A DNA stretch of 64,000 nt. It comes from Manis javanica (taxonomy: Eukaryota; Chordata; Mammalia; Pholidota; Manidae). The stretch spans positions 40,865,034 through 40,929,033 of the forward strand of contig NC_133169.1 in NCBI RefSeq assembly GCF_040802235.1, read 5' to 3'. Positions 10,664 to 19,635 of the stretch are shown one piece after another. Each line of letters opens with the position of its first letter. Positions within the stretch are counted from its first letter, which is position 1. The translations under genes were made by a program, and so were the position numbers. A model generated the notes under the pieces. That model was not told the DNA's origin. It searched no databases and worked only from the letters and a program-made list of their open reading frames with translations.

Positions 10664-12324
10664 CGCAGAGCCAGGATGGCGGCATGAGTAGAGCAGTGGA
10701 AATCTCCTCCCAAAACCACATAGATCTATGAAAATATAACAAAGAAATCTCTTCCTAAAATAGAGAGCAGAGGACACAGGACAACATCCAGACCACATCC
10801 ACACCTGCAAGAACCCAGCGCCTCGCGAAGGGGGTAAGATACAAGCCCTGGCCTGGCAGGACCCCAGCACCCCTCCCACCGGCTCCTGGAGCGGGGAAAG
10901 AAACCAGAGCGGTTTTACTTTTTGGCGAGTGCTTTTTGGAAGCTTTAAAGGGACAGGGACCCCAATACCAGTGAAACAGGGCAGCAAGACTGGTGAGCGG
11001 GTGCCTGAGACCAGCACCTGAGAACAAAGAAAATCGCGCATTTTTCCTAGTACTGGGGAGGCAGGGCGGCAGGACCGGTGAGCAGGTGCCTGAGACCGGC
11101 GCCTGGGGACAGGGAAAATCGTGTTTTTCCCTTTTTATTTTTGGCGAGTGCTTTTTGGAAGCCTTAAGGGGAGAGGGACCTCAATGCCAGGGAGGCAGGG
11201 CAGCGGGACCGGTGGGTGGGTGCCTGAGACCAGCGCCTGGGGACAAAGAAAATCACGTGTATTTCTCAATACCAGGGAGGCAGGGAGGTGGAACAGGTGG
11301 GCGGGTGCCTGGGGCCAGTGCCTGAGGACAAAGAATATCACGCGTTTTTTCCTTTTTTTTCTTTTTTTTGTTGAGTGCTTTTTGGAAGCCGTAAAAGGAC
11401 AGGGACCCTAATGCCAGGGAGGCGGGGCGGAAGGACCGGTGATCGGGTGCCTGGGACCGGTGCCTGAGGACAAAGAAAATGGCACATTTTTCCCTTTTTT
11501 TTTTGGCAAGTGCTTTTTGGAAGCCTTGAAGGGATGGGGACCCCAATACCAGGGAGGCAGTGAAGCAAGACCAGTGGGCGGGTGCCTGGCGGACAAAGAA
11601 AATTGCGCATTTCTCCCTTTTTTTTTCTTTTTGGCGAGTGTTTTTGGAGGCCTTAGGGGGACAGGGACCCCAGTGCCAGGGAGGCAGGGCAGTAGGGCTG
11701 GTGGGCGGGTGCCTGGGATCGGCTTCTGGGGACGGAAAGGGTCGCGCGTTTTTCCCTTTTTTTTTGGCGAATGCTTTTTGGAAGCCGTGAAGGGACAGGG
11801 ACCCCGGTGCTAGGGAGGCAGGGCAGCAGGACCGGTAAGCGTGTGCCTGTGACCGGTGCCTGAGGACAAAGAAAATCATGCGTTTTTTCTTTTTTTTTTT
11901 TTTTCCTCTTTCGTTGTTGCTGTTGTTGTTTTGGTTTGAAGAGTGATTTTTGGAAGTCTTAAAGGGGCAGGACAGGACACTTAGACCAGAGGCAGGTAAT
12001 CTGGGGACCTCTGGACACTCTAACCCCCTGGGAAACAGGGAGCACAGAGGCCCCTTACGGAGATAAATACCCTCCCGGCCACTCCCTCTCCAACAGGGTT
12101 CCACCATTTTGGAGGAGCAGCCCCAGCCAGGCCACACCCACAGCAACAGTGGAGACAAACCACATAGCAAATGGGCAGGTAGCAGAAGCCCTGTCTGTGC
12201 ACAGCTGCCAAGCATAGGCCACTAGAGGTTGCTATTCTCCCAGGAGAGGAAGGCCACAAACCAACAAGAAGGAAAGCTCTTCCAGCTGTCACTCGTACCA
12301 GCTCTGCAAACTATCTCTATCACC
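10664..12324 (+). promoter_or_regulatory. Expanded L1 5' UTR, copy 2
   Basis: The UTR is about twice as long as in copies 1 and 3 because of the monomer array at 10915-11890. In mouse L1, tandem 5' UTR monomers act as additive promoter units; whether these do is inference. Confidence 0.7.
10915..11890 (+). repeat. Tandem 5' UTR monomers (about 8 units)
   Basis: Each unit contains 'ggcgagtgctttttggaagc', a 'cagggaggcagggc' segment, a '(c)ggtgcctgagaccggcgcctg' segment and 'gacaaagaaaatc'. The gtgcctg mark lies at 11001, 11086, 11220, 11305, 11447, 11582, 11709 and 11843. Spacing is 127-142 bp, with two short 85-bp units that lack the 'gctttttggaag' part. Units are CpG-rich and end in T-runs of variable length. 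Copies 1 and 3 have a single unit each. Confidence 0.88.
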
Positions 12325-13286
12325 ATGAAAAGGCAAAACTACAGGCAGACAAAGATCACAGAGACAACACCTGAGAAGGAGACAGACCTAACTAGTTCTC
12401 CTGAAAAAGAATTCAAAATAAAAATCATGAACATGCTGACAGAGATGCAGAAAAAAATGCAAGAGCAATGGGATGAGATGCAGAGAAAAATGCAAGAGCA
12501 GTGGGATGAGATGCAGAGAAAAATGCAAGAGCAGTGGGATGAAGTCCGGAAGGAGATCACAGATGTCAGGAAAGAGATCACAGAAGTGAAACAATCCCTG
12601 GAAGGATTTATAAGCAGAATGGATAAGATGCAAGAGGCCATTGAAGGAATAGAAGCCAGAGAACAGGAACGTATAGAAGCTGACATAGAGAGAGATAAAA
12701 GGATCTCCAGGAATGAAACAACACTAAGAGAAACATGTGACCAAGACAAAAGGAAAAACATTCGTATTATAGGGATACCAGAAGAGGAAGAAAGAGGAAA
12801 AGGGATAGAAAGTGTCTTTGAAGAAATAATTGCTGAAAACTTCCCCAAACTGGAGGAGGAAATAATTGAACAGATCACAGAAACACACAGAACCCCCAAC
12901 AGAAAGGATCCAAGGAAGACAACACCAAGACACCTAATAATTAAAATGGCTAGGATCAAGGACAAGGAAAGAGTTTTAAAGGCAGCTAGAGAGAAAAAGG
13001 TCACCTATAAAGGAAAACCCATCAGGCTAACATCAGACTTCTCAAAAGAAACCCTACAAGCCAGAAGAGAATGGCATGATATATTTAATGGAATGAAACA
13101 GAAGGGACTTGAACCAAGGATACTGTATCAAGCATGACTATCATTTAAATATGTTGGCGGGATTAAACAATTTCCAGACAAGCAAAAGCTGAGGGAATTT
13201 TCTTCCCACAAACCACCTCTACAGGGCATCCTACAGGGTCTGCTCTAGATGGGAGCACTCCTAAAAAGAGCACAGAACAAAATACA
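12325..13286 (+). pseudogene. L1 ORF1, nearly open, copy 2
   Basis: The ATG at 12325 opens MKRQNYRQTKITETTPEKE. 270 residues are open up to a TGA at 13135-13137. Copy 1 has CGA (Arg) at this codon, so one CpG transition made the stop. The frame then continues with the expected C-terminal sequence (FPDKQKLREF) until a TAG near 13245. Layout: basic N-terminus, coiled coil (about residues 30-110) with three 11-residue repeats, the RNA-binding RRM-like core with IRIIGIPEEEE, and the C-terminal domain with RPIRLTSDFS-like sequence (here KPIRLTSDFS). The product would lack most of the C-terminal RNA-binding domain. Confidence 0.9.
12445..12543 (+). repeat. 3 x 33-bp repeat in ORF1 coiled coil
   Basis: Three direct units at 12445-12477, 12478-12510 and 12511-12543 encode MQ(K/R)KMQEQWDE plus E/M/V junctions, an 11-residue repeat. 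Units 2 and 3 are almost identical, so the expansion is recent. Copy 1 has one such unit and copy 3 has a different, shorter segment. Confidence 0.93.
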
Positions 13287-13425
13287 CAACATACAAAGAA
13301 TGGAGGAGGAGGAAAAAGAAGGGAGAGAAAAAAAGAATCTCCAGACAGTGTATATAACAGCTCAATAAGTGAGCTAAGTTAGGCAATAATATACTAAAGA
13401 AGCTAACCTTGAACCTTTGGTAACC

Positions 13426-14861
13426 ATGAATCTAAAGCTTGCAATGGCAATAAGTACATATCTCTCAATAGTCACCCTAAATGTAAATGGACTTAATGCA
13501 CCAATCAAACGACACAGAGTAATAGAATGGATAAAAGAGCAAGACCCATCTATATGCTGCTTACAAGAAACTCACCTCAAACCCAAAGACAAGCACAGAC
13601 TAAAAGTCAAGGGATGGAAAAAACATATTTCAGGCAAACAACCGTAAGAAGAAAGCAGGGGTTGCAGTACTAATATCAGACAAAATAGACTTCAAAACAA
13701 AGAAAGTAACAAGAGATAAGGAAGGACACTACATAATGATAAAAGGCTCAGTTCTATATATATATGCACCCAACACAGGAGCACCAGCATATGTGAAACA
13801 AATACTAACAGAACTAAAGAGGGAAATAGACTGCAATGCATTCATTGTAGGAGACTTCAACACACCACTCAGCCCAAAGGATAGATCCACCGGGTAGAAA
13901 ATAAGTAAGGACACACAGGCACTGAACAACACACTAGAACAGATGGACCTAATAGACATCTATAGAACTCTACATGCAAAAGCAACAGAATATACATTCT
14001 TCTCAAGTGCACATGGAACATTCTCCAGAGTAGACCACATACTAGCTCACAAAAAGAGCCCCAGTAAATTCCAAAATATTGAAATTCTTCCAACCAATTT
14101 TTCAGACCATAAAGGTATAAAAGTAGAAATAAATTCTACAAAGAAAACAAAAAGGCTCACAAACACATGGAGGCTTAACAACATGCTTCTAAATAATCAA
14201 TGGATCAATGAACAAATCAAAATAGAGATCAAGGAATATATAGAAAAAAATGACAACAACAACACAAAGCCCCAACTTCTGTGGGACTCAGCGAAAGCAG
14301 TCTTAAGAGGAAAGTATATAGCAATCCAGGCACACTTGAAGAAGCAAGAACAATCCCAAATGAATAGTCTAACATCACAATTATCAAAATTGGAAATAGA
14401 ATAACAAATGAGGCCTAAAGTCAGCAGAAGGAGGGACATAATAAAGATCAGAGAAGAAATAAACAAAATTGAGAAGAATAAAACAATAGCAAAAATAAAT
14501 GAAACCAACTGCTGGTTCTTTGAGCAAATAAACAAAATAGATAAGCCTCTAGCCAAATTTATTAAGAGAAAAAGAGAATCAACACAAATCAACATAATCA
14601 GAAATGAGAATGGAAAAATCACAACAGACTCCACAGAAATACAAAGAATTATTAAAGACTACTATGAAAACCTATATGCCAACAAGCTGGAAAACCTTGA
14701 AAAAATGGACAACTTCCTAGAAAAATACAACCACCCAAGACTGACCAAGGAAGAAACACAAAAGTTACACAAACCAATTACGAGCAAAGAAAATGAAACC
14801 GTAATCAAAAAACTACCCAAGAACAAAACCCTGGGGCCAGACAGATTTACCTCAGAATTTT
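13426..14861 (+). pseudogene. L1 ORF2 first half, broken, copy 2
   Basis: The start ATG 13426 (MNLKLAMAIS) is shared with copy 3. EN motifs are intact by eye: NVNGLN, QETH, IYAPN, GDFN and SDHKG. Breaks are a frameshift at about 13645, a TAG at about 13897 (CAG in relatives) and the shared stop-restart TAA CAA ATG at 14402-14410. The rest of the frame is open to the insertion point, where 'FTSEF' is cut by the minus-strand chimera; it continues with [16 protein letters not shown] at 19124. Confidence 0.88.
14846..14861 (+). repeat. Left TSD of the minus-strand chimera
   Basis: tttacctcagaatttt is found here and at 19108-19123. Copy 1 carries the uninterrupted target at about 6566-6581, which is the empty site. 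Confidence 0.92.
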
Positions 14862-14872
14862 TTTTTTTTTTT

Positions 14873-15430
14873 GAGAGGGCATCTCTCATATTTATTGATC
14901 AAATGGTTGTTAACAACAATAAAATTCAGTATAGGGGGGGCAACGCTCAATGTACAATCATTAATCCATCTCAAGCCTAATTCTTGTCAGTCTCCAATCT
15001 TCTGAAGCATAACAAACAAGTTCTTACATGGTGAACGAATTCTTACATAGTGAATAAATTCTTACATGGTGAGCAGTACAAGGGCATTCATCACAGAAAC
15101 TTTCGGTTTTGGTCATGCATTATGACCTATAAACAATCAGGTCAAATATGAATATTCGTTTGATTTTTGTACTTGATTTATATGTTGATCCCACATTTCT
15201 CCTATTATTATTATTATTTTTATTTTTAGTAAAATGCTGAAGTGGTAGGTAGATGCAAGATAAAGGTAGAAAACATAGTTTAGTGCTGTAAGAGGGCAAA
15301 TGTAGATGATCAGATGATCAGGTGTGTGCCTATGGACCAAGTAGTAATCCAGGCTAGACAAGGGCAGCAAGACATCCACGGATGCAGAAGATTTCTCTCA
15401 AAGCAGGGGGGGGTGAGGTTCTGAGCCTCA
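14873..15430 (-). repeat. LTR-like U3-R end, uninterrupted copy
   Basis: This 558-bp segment is the complete reference for the LTR-like end. On its sense strand it starts tgaggctcagaacctcacc, carries three and a half 19-bp tandem repeats (about 15019-15080) and the poly(A) signal AATAAA (plus-strand TTTATT 14891-14896). It ends with gagatgccctctca directly before poly(A). Confidence 0.75.
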
Positions 15431-15833
15431 CCTCTGTTGATCCCCAAATTCTCACCTGATGGCCCCCCTGCGACTGTGCCTGTCTTAGGTTGCTCCACCC
15501 TTGAGGAATCTTACCCGTCTCTGGCTAACCAGTCATCTTCCAGGGCCATACAGGGAAATGTAAAGTTGGTAAGTGAGAGAGAAGCCATATTGTTTGCAAA
15601 GGTTAGCTTTTTACTTCTTTGCAGATTTATGCCCTGTGGCTTCTATGCCCAGCACTTGTCTCGAGGTATCTTTACCACCTGGAGGAATTATGATACTCGA
15701 TAAATTCGATATGAGGCACGAATTCTATTTAAGGGTTGTAATTAGGAAGGAAGAAGAAAAGCTATAGATGTAGCATATGAAGGAAACATGGGAGGATTGA
15801 TTATTTCTTTGACATATCTTCTTGTATAGTACC

Positions 15834-16275
15834 TTAAGTATGTATAGGTTTTAAACTACTAACTAATTTGCACACACATATTAACATAATAGGAATACGA
15901 TGACATAAACAAAGCAAATCTATAATTACCATCCATCTCCAGTGAAGCCAAGAAAACCATTTAGGCACCCTAGGCATTTGTGAAAATTTATCTATGATAT
16001 GATGGATATTGTCCAACTGTACTTGAACCATCAGACAAATTAAAGCAGCCCATTTCTGGGATCTGTTCACATCCCATATGTTCTTTTAACCATAGATAGT
16101 CTATAGTCATGAGATTTTGGAGTGCTACAACTTGCACCCCTCCCAACTCCTGGTTGAGTTCCAACAGTACAGATCCGGTCAAATTCGTTGTCTCACTGTA
16201 TGCACATGCCAGCCTAGACATCTCCCTCCTCATTCCTATGGCAAGTCCAGGAGACGGTGGGCTGGATGCAGCCAC
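15834..16275 (-). pseudogene. env: Retroviral env TM remnant, minus copy
   Basis: This is the paralogue of 9640-10047, with sequence such as LLELNQELGGVQVVALQNL. It is broken by a frameshift near 16040. The CX6CC motif has lost one cysteine (it ends GC). Relative to the outer copy it therefore lacks a TM disulfide residue and a continuous frame. No surface subunit is present. Confidence 0.75.
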
Positions 16276-16506
16276 AACCGCAGCATCGTCCTAATCCCTG
16301 TGGAGGCTTCTTGATGATCATCCCCGGCACAAGTCCTCCAGAGAGTGCTGATGCCGGAAGCTCCTCCTCATATCATATCTTAGTTCATTTTCTGGATATC
16401 CAAGCTAGGCATTGATCTTCTGCGTAGAAACAAACAGACCCTTTGCCCACACTTTGACATGCCCACTATACCACTGTGCAGAACTCATTGGAGGTCAGCA
16501 CACAGT

Positions 16507-16705
16507 AACTGCTTTTTTTTTTTTTTTAATTAAGTGAAAGGAATATTATCAGAAAAGAGTACCTCCATAGCTGATCATCTGACACCCTTTAAGTGATCAA
16601 CATTAAGGATATTTAAAGCATGCATTGATCTTTGATTTACCAATAGTTTTATCCTATCAAGGAGTAATCCCCCTTTTCTTTCTCTCTTTCTTTTTTTTTT
16701 TTTAA
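16507..16705 (-). other. Linker with A-tracts, minus copy
   Basis: The same non-L1 sequence as at 9198-9360 lies between the env segment and the L1 3' UTR. It includes 'gataggataaaacta' and 'cacttaaagggtgt' on the minus strand and an A-run at each side. Confidence 0.8.
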
Positions 16706-17042
16706 TTTTTAATCTACACTTACATGAAGAATACTATGTTTACTATGCTCTCCCCTATATCAGGTCCCCCCTAACAACCACATTACAGTTACTGTCCATC
16801 AGCTTAGGAAAATGTTGTAGAGTCACTACTTGTCCTCTCTGTGTTGTGCAGCACACCCTCCACTTTCTCCCTCCCCCCATGCATGCTAATCTTAATACCC
16901 CCCTTCTTCTTCCCCCCCTTATCCCTCCCTGCCCACCCATCCTCCCCAGTTCCTTTCCCTTTGGTACCTGTTACTCCATTTTTGTGTTCTGTAATTCTGC
17001 TGCTGTTTTGTTCCTTCAGTTTTTCCTTTGTTCCTATACTCC

Positions 17043-19107
17043 TCAGATGAGTGAAATCATTTGGTATTTCTCCTTCTCCGCTTGGCTTATTTCACTGAGC
17101 ATAATATTCTCCAGCTCCATCCATGTTGCTGCAAATGGTTGGATTTTTCCACTTCTTATGGTTGAGTAGTATTCCATTGTGTATATGTACCACATCTTCT
17201 TTATCCATTCATCTACCGATGGACATTTAGGTTGCTTCCAATTCTTGGCTATTGTAAATAGTGCTGCGATAAACATAGGAGTGCATCTGTCTTTCTCAAA
17301 CTTGATTGCTGCGTTCTTAGGGTAAATTCCTAGGAGTGGAATTCCTGAGTCAAATGGTAGGTCTGTTTTGAGCATTTTGATGAACCTCCACACTGCTTTC
17401 CACAATGGTTGAACTAATTTACATTCCCACCAGCAGTGTAGGAGGGTTCCCCTTTCTCCACAGCCTCGCCAACATTTGTTGTTGTTTGTCTTTTGGATGG
17501 CAGCTATCCTTACTGGTGTGAGGTGATACCTCATTGTAGTTTTAATTTGCATTTTTCTGATAATTAGCGATGTGGAGCATCTTTTCATGTGTCTCTTGGC
17601 CATCTGTATTTCTTTTTTAGAGAACTGTCTGTTCAGTTCCTCTGCCCATTTTTTAATTGGGTTATTTGTTTTTTGTTTGTTGAGACGTGTGAGCTCTTTA
17701 TATATTCTGGACGTCAAGCCTTTATCGGATCTGTCATTTTCAAATATATTCTCCCATACTGTAGGGTTCCTTTTTGTTCTATTGATGGTGTCTTTTGCTG
17801 TACAGAAGCTTTTCAGCTTAATGTAGTCCCACTTGCTCATTTTTGCTGTTGTTTTCCTTGCCCGGGGAAATATGTTCAAGAAGAGATCACTCATGTTTAT
17901 GTCTAAGAGGTTTTTGCCTGTGTTTTTTTCCAAGAGTTTAATGGTTTCATGACTTACATTCAGGTCTTTGATCCATTTTGAGTTTACCTTTGTATATGGG
18001 GTTATACAATGGTCCAGTTTCATTCTCCTACATGTAGCTGTCCAGTTTTGCCAGCACCATCTGTTGAAGAGACTGTCATTTTGCCATTGTATGTCCATGG
18101 CTCCTTTATCAAGTATTAATTGACCATATATGCTTGGGTTAATTTCTGGGGTCTCTAATCTGTTCCACTGGTCTGTGGCTCTGTTCTTGTGCCAGTACCA
18201 AATTGTCTTGATTACTATGGCTTTGTAGTAGAGCTTGAAGTTGGGGAGTGAGATCCCCCCTACTTTATTCTTCTTTTTCAGGATTGCTTTGGCTATTAGG
18301 GGTCTTTGGTTTTTCCATATGAATTTTTGAATTATTTGTTCCAATTCATTGAAGAATGTTGCTGGTAATTTGAGAGGGATTGCATCAAATCTGTATATTG
18401 CTTTGGGCAGGATGGCCATTTTGACAATATTAATTCTTCCTAGCCATGAGCATGGGATGAGTTTCCATTTATTAGTGTCCACTTTAATTTCTCTTAAGAG
18501 TGACTTGTAGTTTTCAGAGTATAAGTCTTTCACTTCTTTGGTTAGGTTTATTCCTAGGTATTTTATTCTTTTTGATGCAATGGTGAATGGAATTGTTTTC
18601 CTGATTTCTCTTTCTATTGATTCGTTGTTAGTGTATAGGAAAGCTACAGATTTCTGTGTGTTAATTTCGTATCCTGCAACTTTGCTGTATTCCGATATCA
18701 GTTCTAGTAGTTTTGGAGTGGAGTCTTTAGGGTTTTTTATGTACAGTATCATATCATCTGCAAATAGTGACAGTTTAACTTCTTCTCTACCAATCTGGAT
18801 TCCTTGTATTTCTTTGTTTTGTCTGATTGCTGTGGGTAGGACCTCCAGTACTATGTTAAATAACAGTGGGGAGAGTGGGCATCCCTGTCTGGTTTCCGAT
18901 CTCAGTGGAAATGCTTTCTGCTTCTCGCTGTTCAGTATAATGCTGGATGTGGGTTTATCATATATGGCCTTTATTATGTTGAGGTACTTGCCCTCTATTC
19001 CCATTTTGCTGAGAGTTTTTATCATGAATGGATGTTGAATTTTGTCAAATGCTTTTTCAGCATCTATGGAGATGATCATGTGGTTTTTGTCTTCCTTTTT
19101 GTTGATG
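17043..19107 (-). pseudogene. L1 ORF2 C-terminal two-thirds, open frame
   Basis: 678 codons are open on the minus strand from 19079, and the frame continues back to the truncation point. It starts in the RT domain ([13 protein letters not shown]), holds the catalytic box [11 protein letters not shown] and the [11 protein letters not shown] segment, then the long C-terminal region with the Cys-rich end [20 protein letters not shown] and [11 protein letters not shown]. The endonuclease and the N-terminal RT part are missing by 5' truncation, and there is no promoter. It is not a host gene. The open frame shows a recent insertion from an active source. Confidence 0.93.
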
Positions 19108-19123
19108 TTTACCTCAGAATTTT
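19108..19123 (+). repeat. Right TSD of the minus-strand chimera
   Basis: Second copy of tttacctcagaatttt (see 14846-14861). Confidence 0.92.
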
Positions 19124-19256
19124 ATGAGACACACAGAGAAGACATAGTACCCATTCTCCTTAAAGTGTTCCAAAAAATTGAAGAAGAGGGAATACTCCCA
19201 AACTCATTCTATGAAGCCAACATCACCCTAATACCAAAACCAGGCAAAGACCCCAC
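19124..19256 (+). pseudogene. L1 copy 2 ORF2 continuation and 3' truncation
   Basis: The reading frame resumes with [20 protein letters not shown] and ends at IPKPGKDPT. It stops just before the A-rich codons that are AAAAAAGAAAAT in copies 1 and 3. There is no downstream ORF2 or 3' UTR. The join to the LTR lies in the TSD. Confidence 0.88.
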
Positions 19257-19274
19257 TAAAAATAAAAATAATAA
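19257..19274 (+). repeat. Right TSD of L1 copy 2
   Basis: Second copy of taaaaataaaaataataa (see 10646-10663). Any poly(A) of copy 2 merges with the A-rich start of this TSD. Confidence 0.85.
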
Positions 19275-19619
19275 TAATAAAGGAGAAATATGGGATCCAC
19301 ATATAAATCAAGTATAAAAATCAAATGAATATTCATATTTGACCTGATTGTTTATAGTTCATAATGTGAGATCAAAACCGAAAGTTTCTGTGTTGAATGC
19401 CCTTGTACTGTTCACCATGTAAGAACTTATTCACTATGTAAGAATTTGTTCACCATGTAAGAACTTGTTCGTTATGCTTCAGAAGATTGGAGACTGACGA
19501 GAATTAGGCTTGGCGTGGAATAATGATTGTGCATTGAGCATTGACTCCCCTATACAGAATTTTATTGTTGTTAACCATTTGATCAATAAATATGAGAGAT
19601 GCCCTCTCAAAAAAAAAAA
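19275..19619 (+). repeat. LTR-like end and poly(A) of the outer chimera
   Basis: The LTR resumes here. It holds three 19-bp tandem units (19411-19429, 19430-19448, 19449-19467) and a partial fourth, then the AATAAA signal at 19585-19590. The end is gatgccctctca at 19609, followed by poly(A). Confidence 0.85.
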
Positions 19620-19635
19620 AAGATGTTCCAATAAC
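19620..19635 (+). repeat. Right TSD of the outer chimera
   Basis: Second copy of aagatgttccaataac, after the poly(A). The first base is ambiguous with the A-run. Confidence 0.92.

Larger units (their letters stand above)
10664..14861 (+). mobile_element. L1 copy 2, nested in the LTR (5' part)
   Basis: A 5'-complete L1 starts at about 10666 (gagccaggatggcggcatgag). It has a 1.66-kb 5' UTR with tandem monomers, a nearly open ORF1 (12325-13286) and the first half of ORF2 (from 13426). The minus-strand chimera interrupts it at 14861, and it resumes at 19124-19256. It then stops inside ORF2 with no 3' UTR, so it is 5'-complete but 3'-truncated. The TSD is at 10646-10663 and 19257-19274. Confidence 0.9.
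14862..19107 (-). mobile_element. Second L1-ERV chimera, 5'-truncated, minus strand
   Basis: On the minus strand this element runs: ORF2 RT domain to C-terminus (19107-17043), 3' UTR, linker with A-tracts, env TM remnant, LTR-like end and poly(A) (plus-strand T-run 14862-14872). It is cut at its 5' end inside ORF2 and carries a 16-bp TSD. One insertion event moved both the L1 and the ERV parts, which is direct evidence that the fusion is a single mobile unit. It is the youngest-looking copy. Confidence 0.93.

Noticed and set aside
10915-11890. CRISPR array or satellite
   Set aside because: The units are directly adjacent L1 5' UTR monomers in a mammalian genome, without unique spacers.
11253-12215. 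A 320-codon minus-strand open frame
   Set aside because: It is antisense to the L1 5' UTR monomers, is built of the same repeated peptide and includes poly-Lys from T-runs. It is a repeat artefact.
12339-13004. A 221-codon minus-strand frame opposite ORF1
   Set aside because: It is a shadow of the open L1 ORF1 on the other strand.
15188-15215. Microsatellite as a separate feature
   Set aside because: The ATT/AAT-rich run is part of every LTR copy and served as target for L1 copy 2; it is described with the LTR.
17043-19079. A 678-codon open frame that might be a host gene
   Set aside because: It is the RT and C-terminal part of L1 ORF2, inside a TSD-flanked 5'-truncated insertion.
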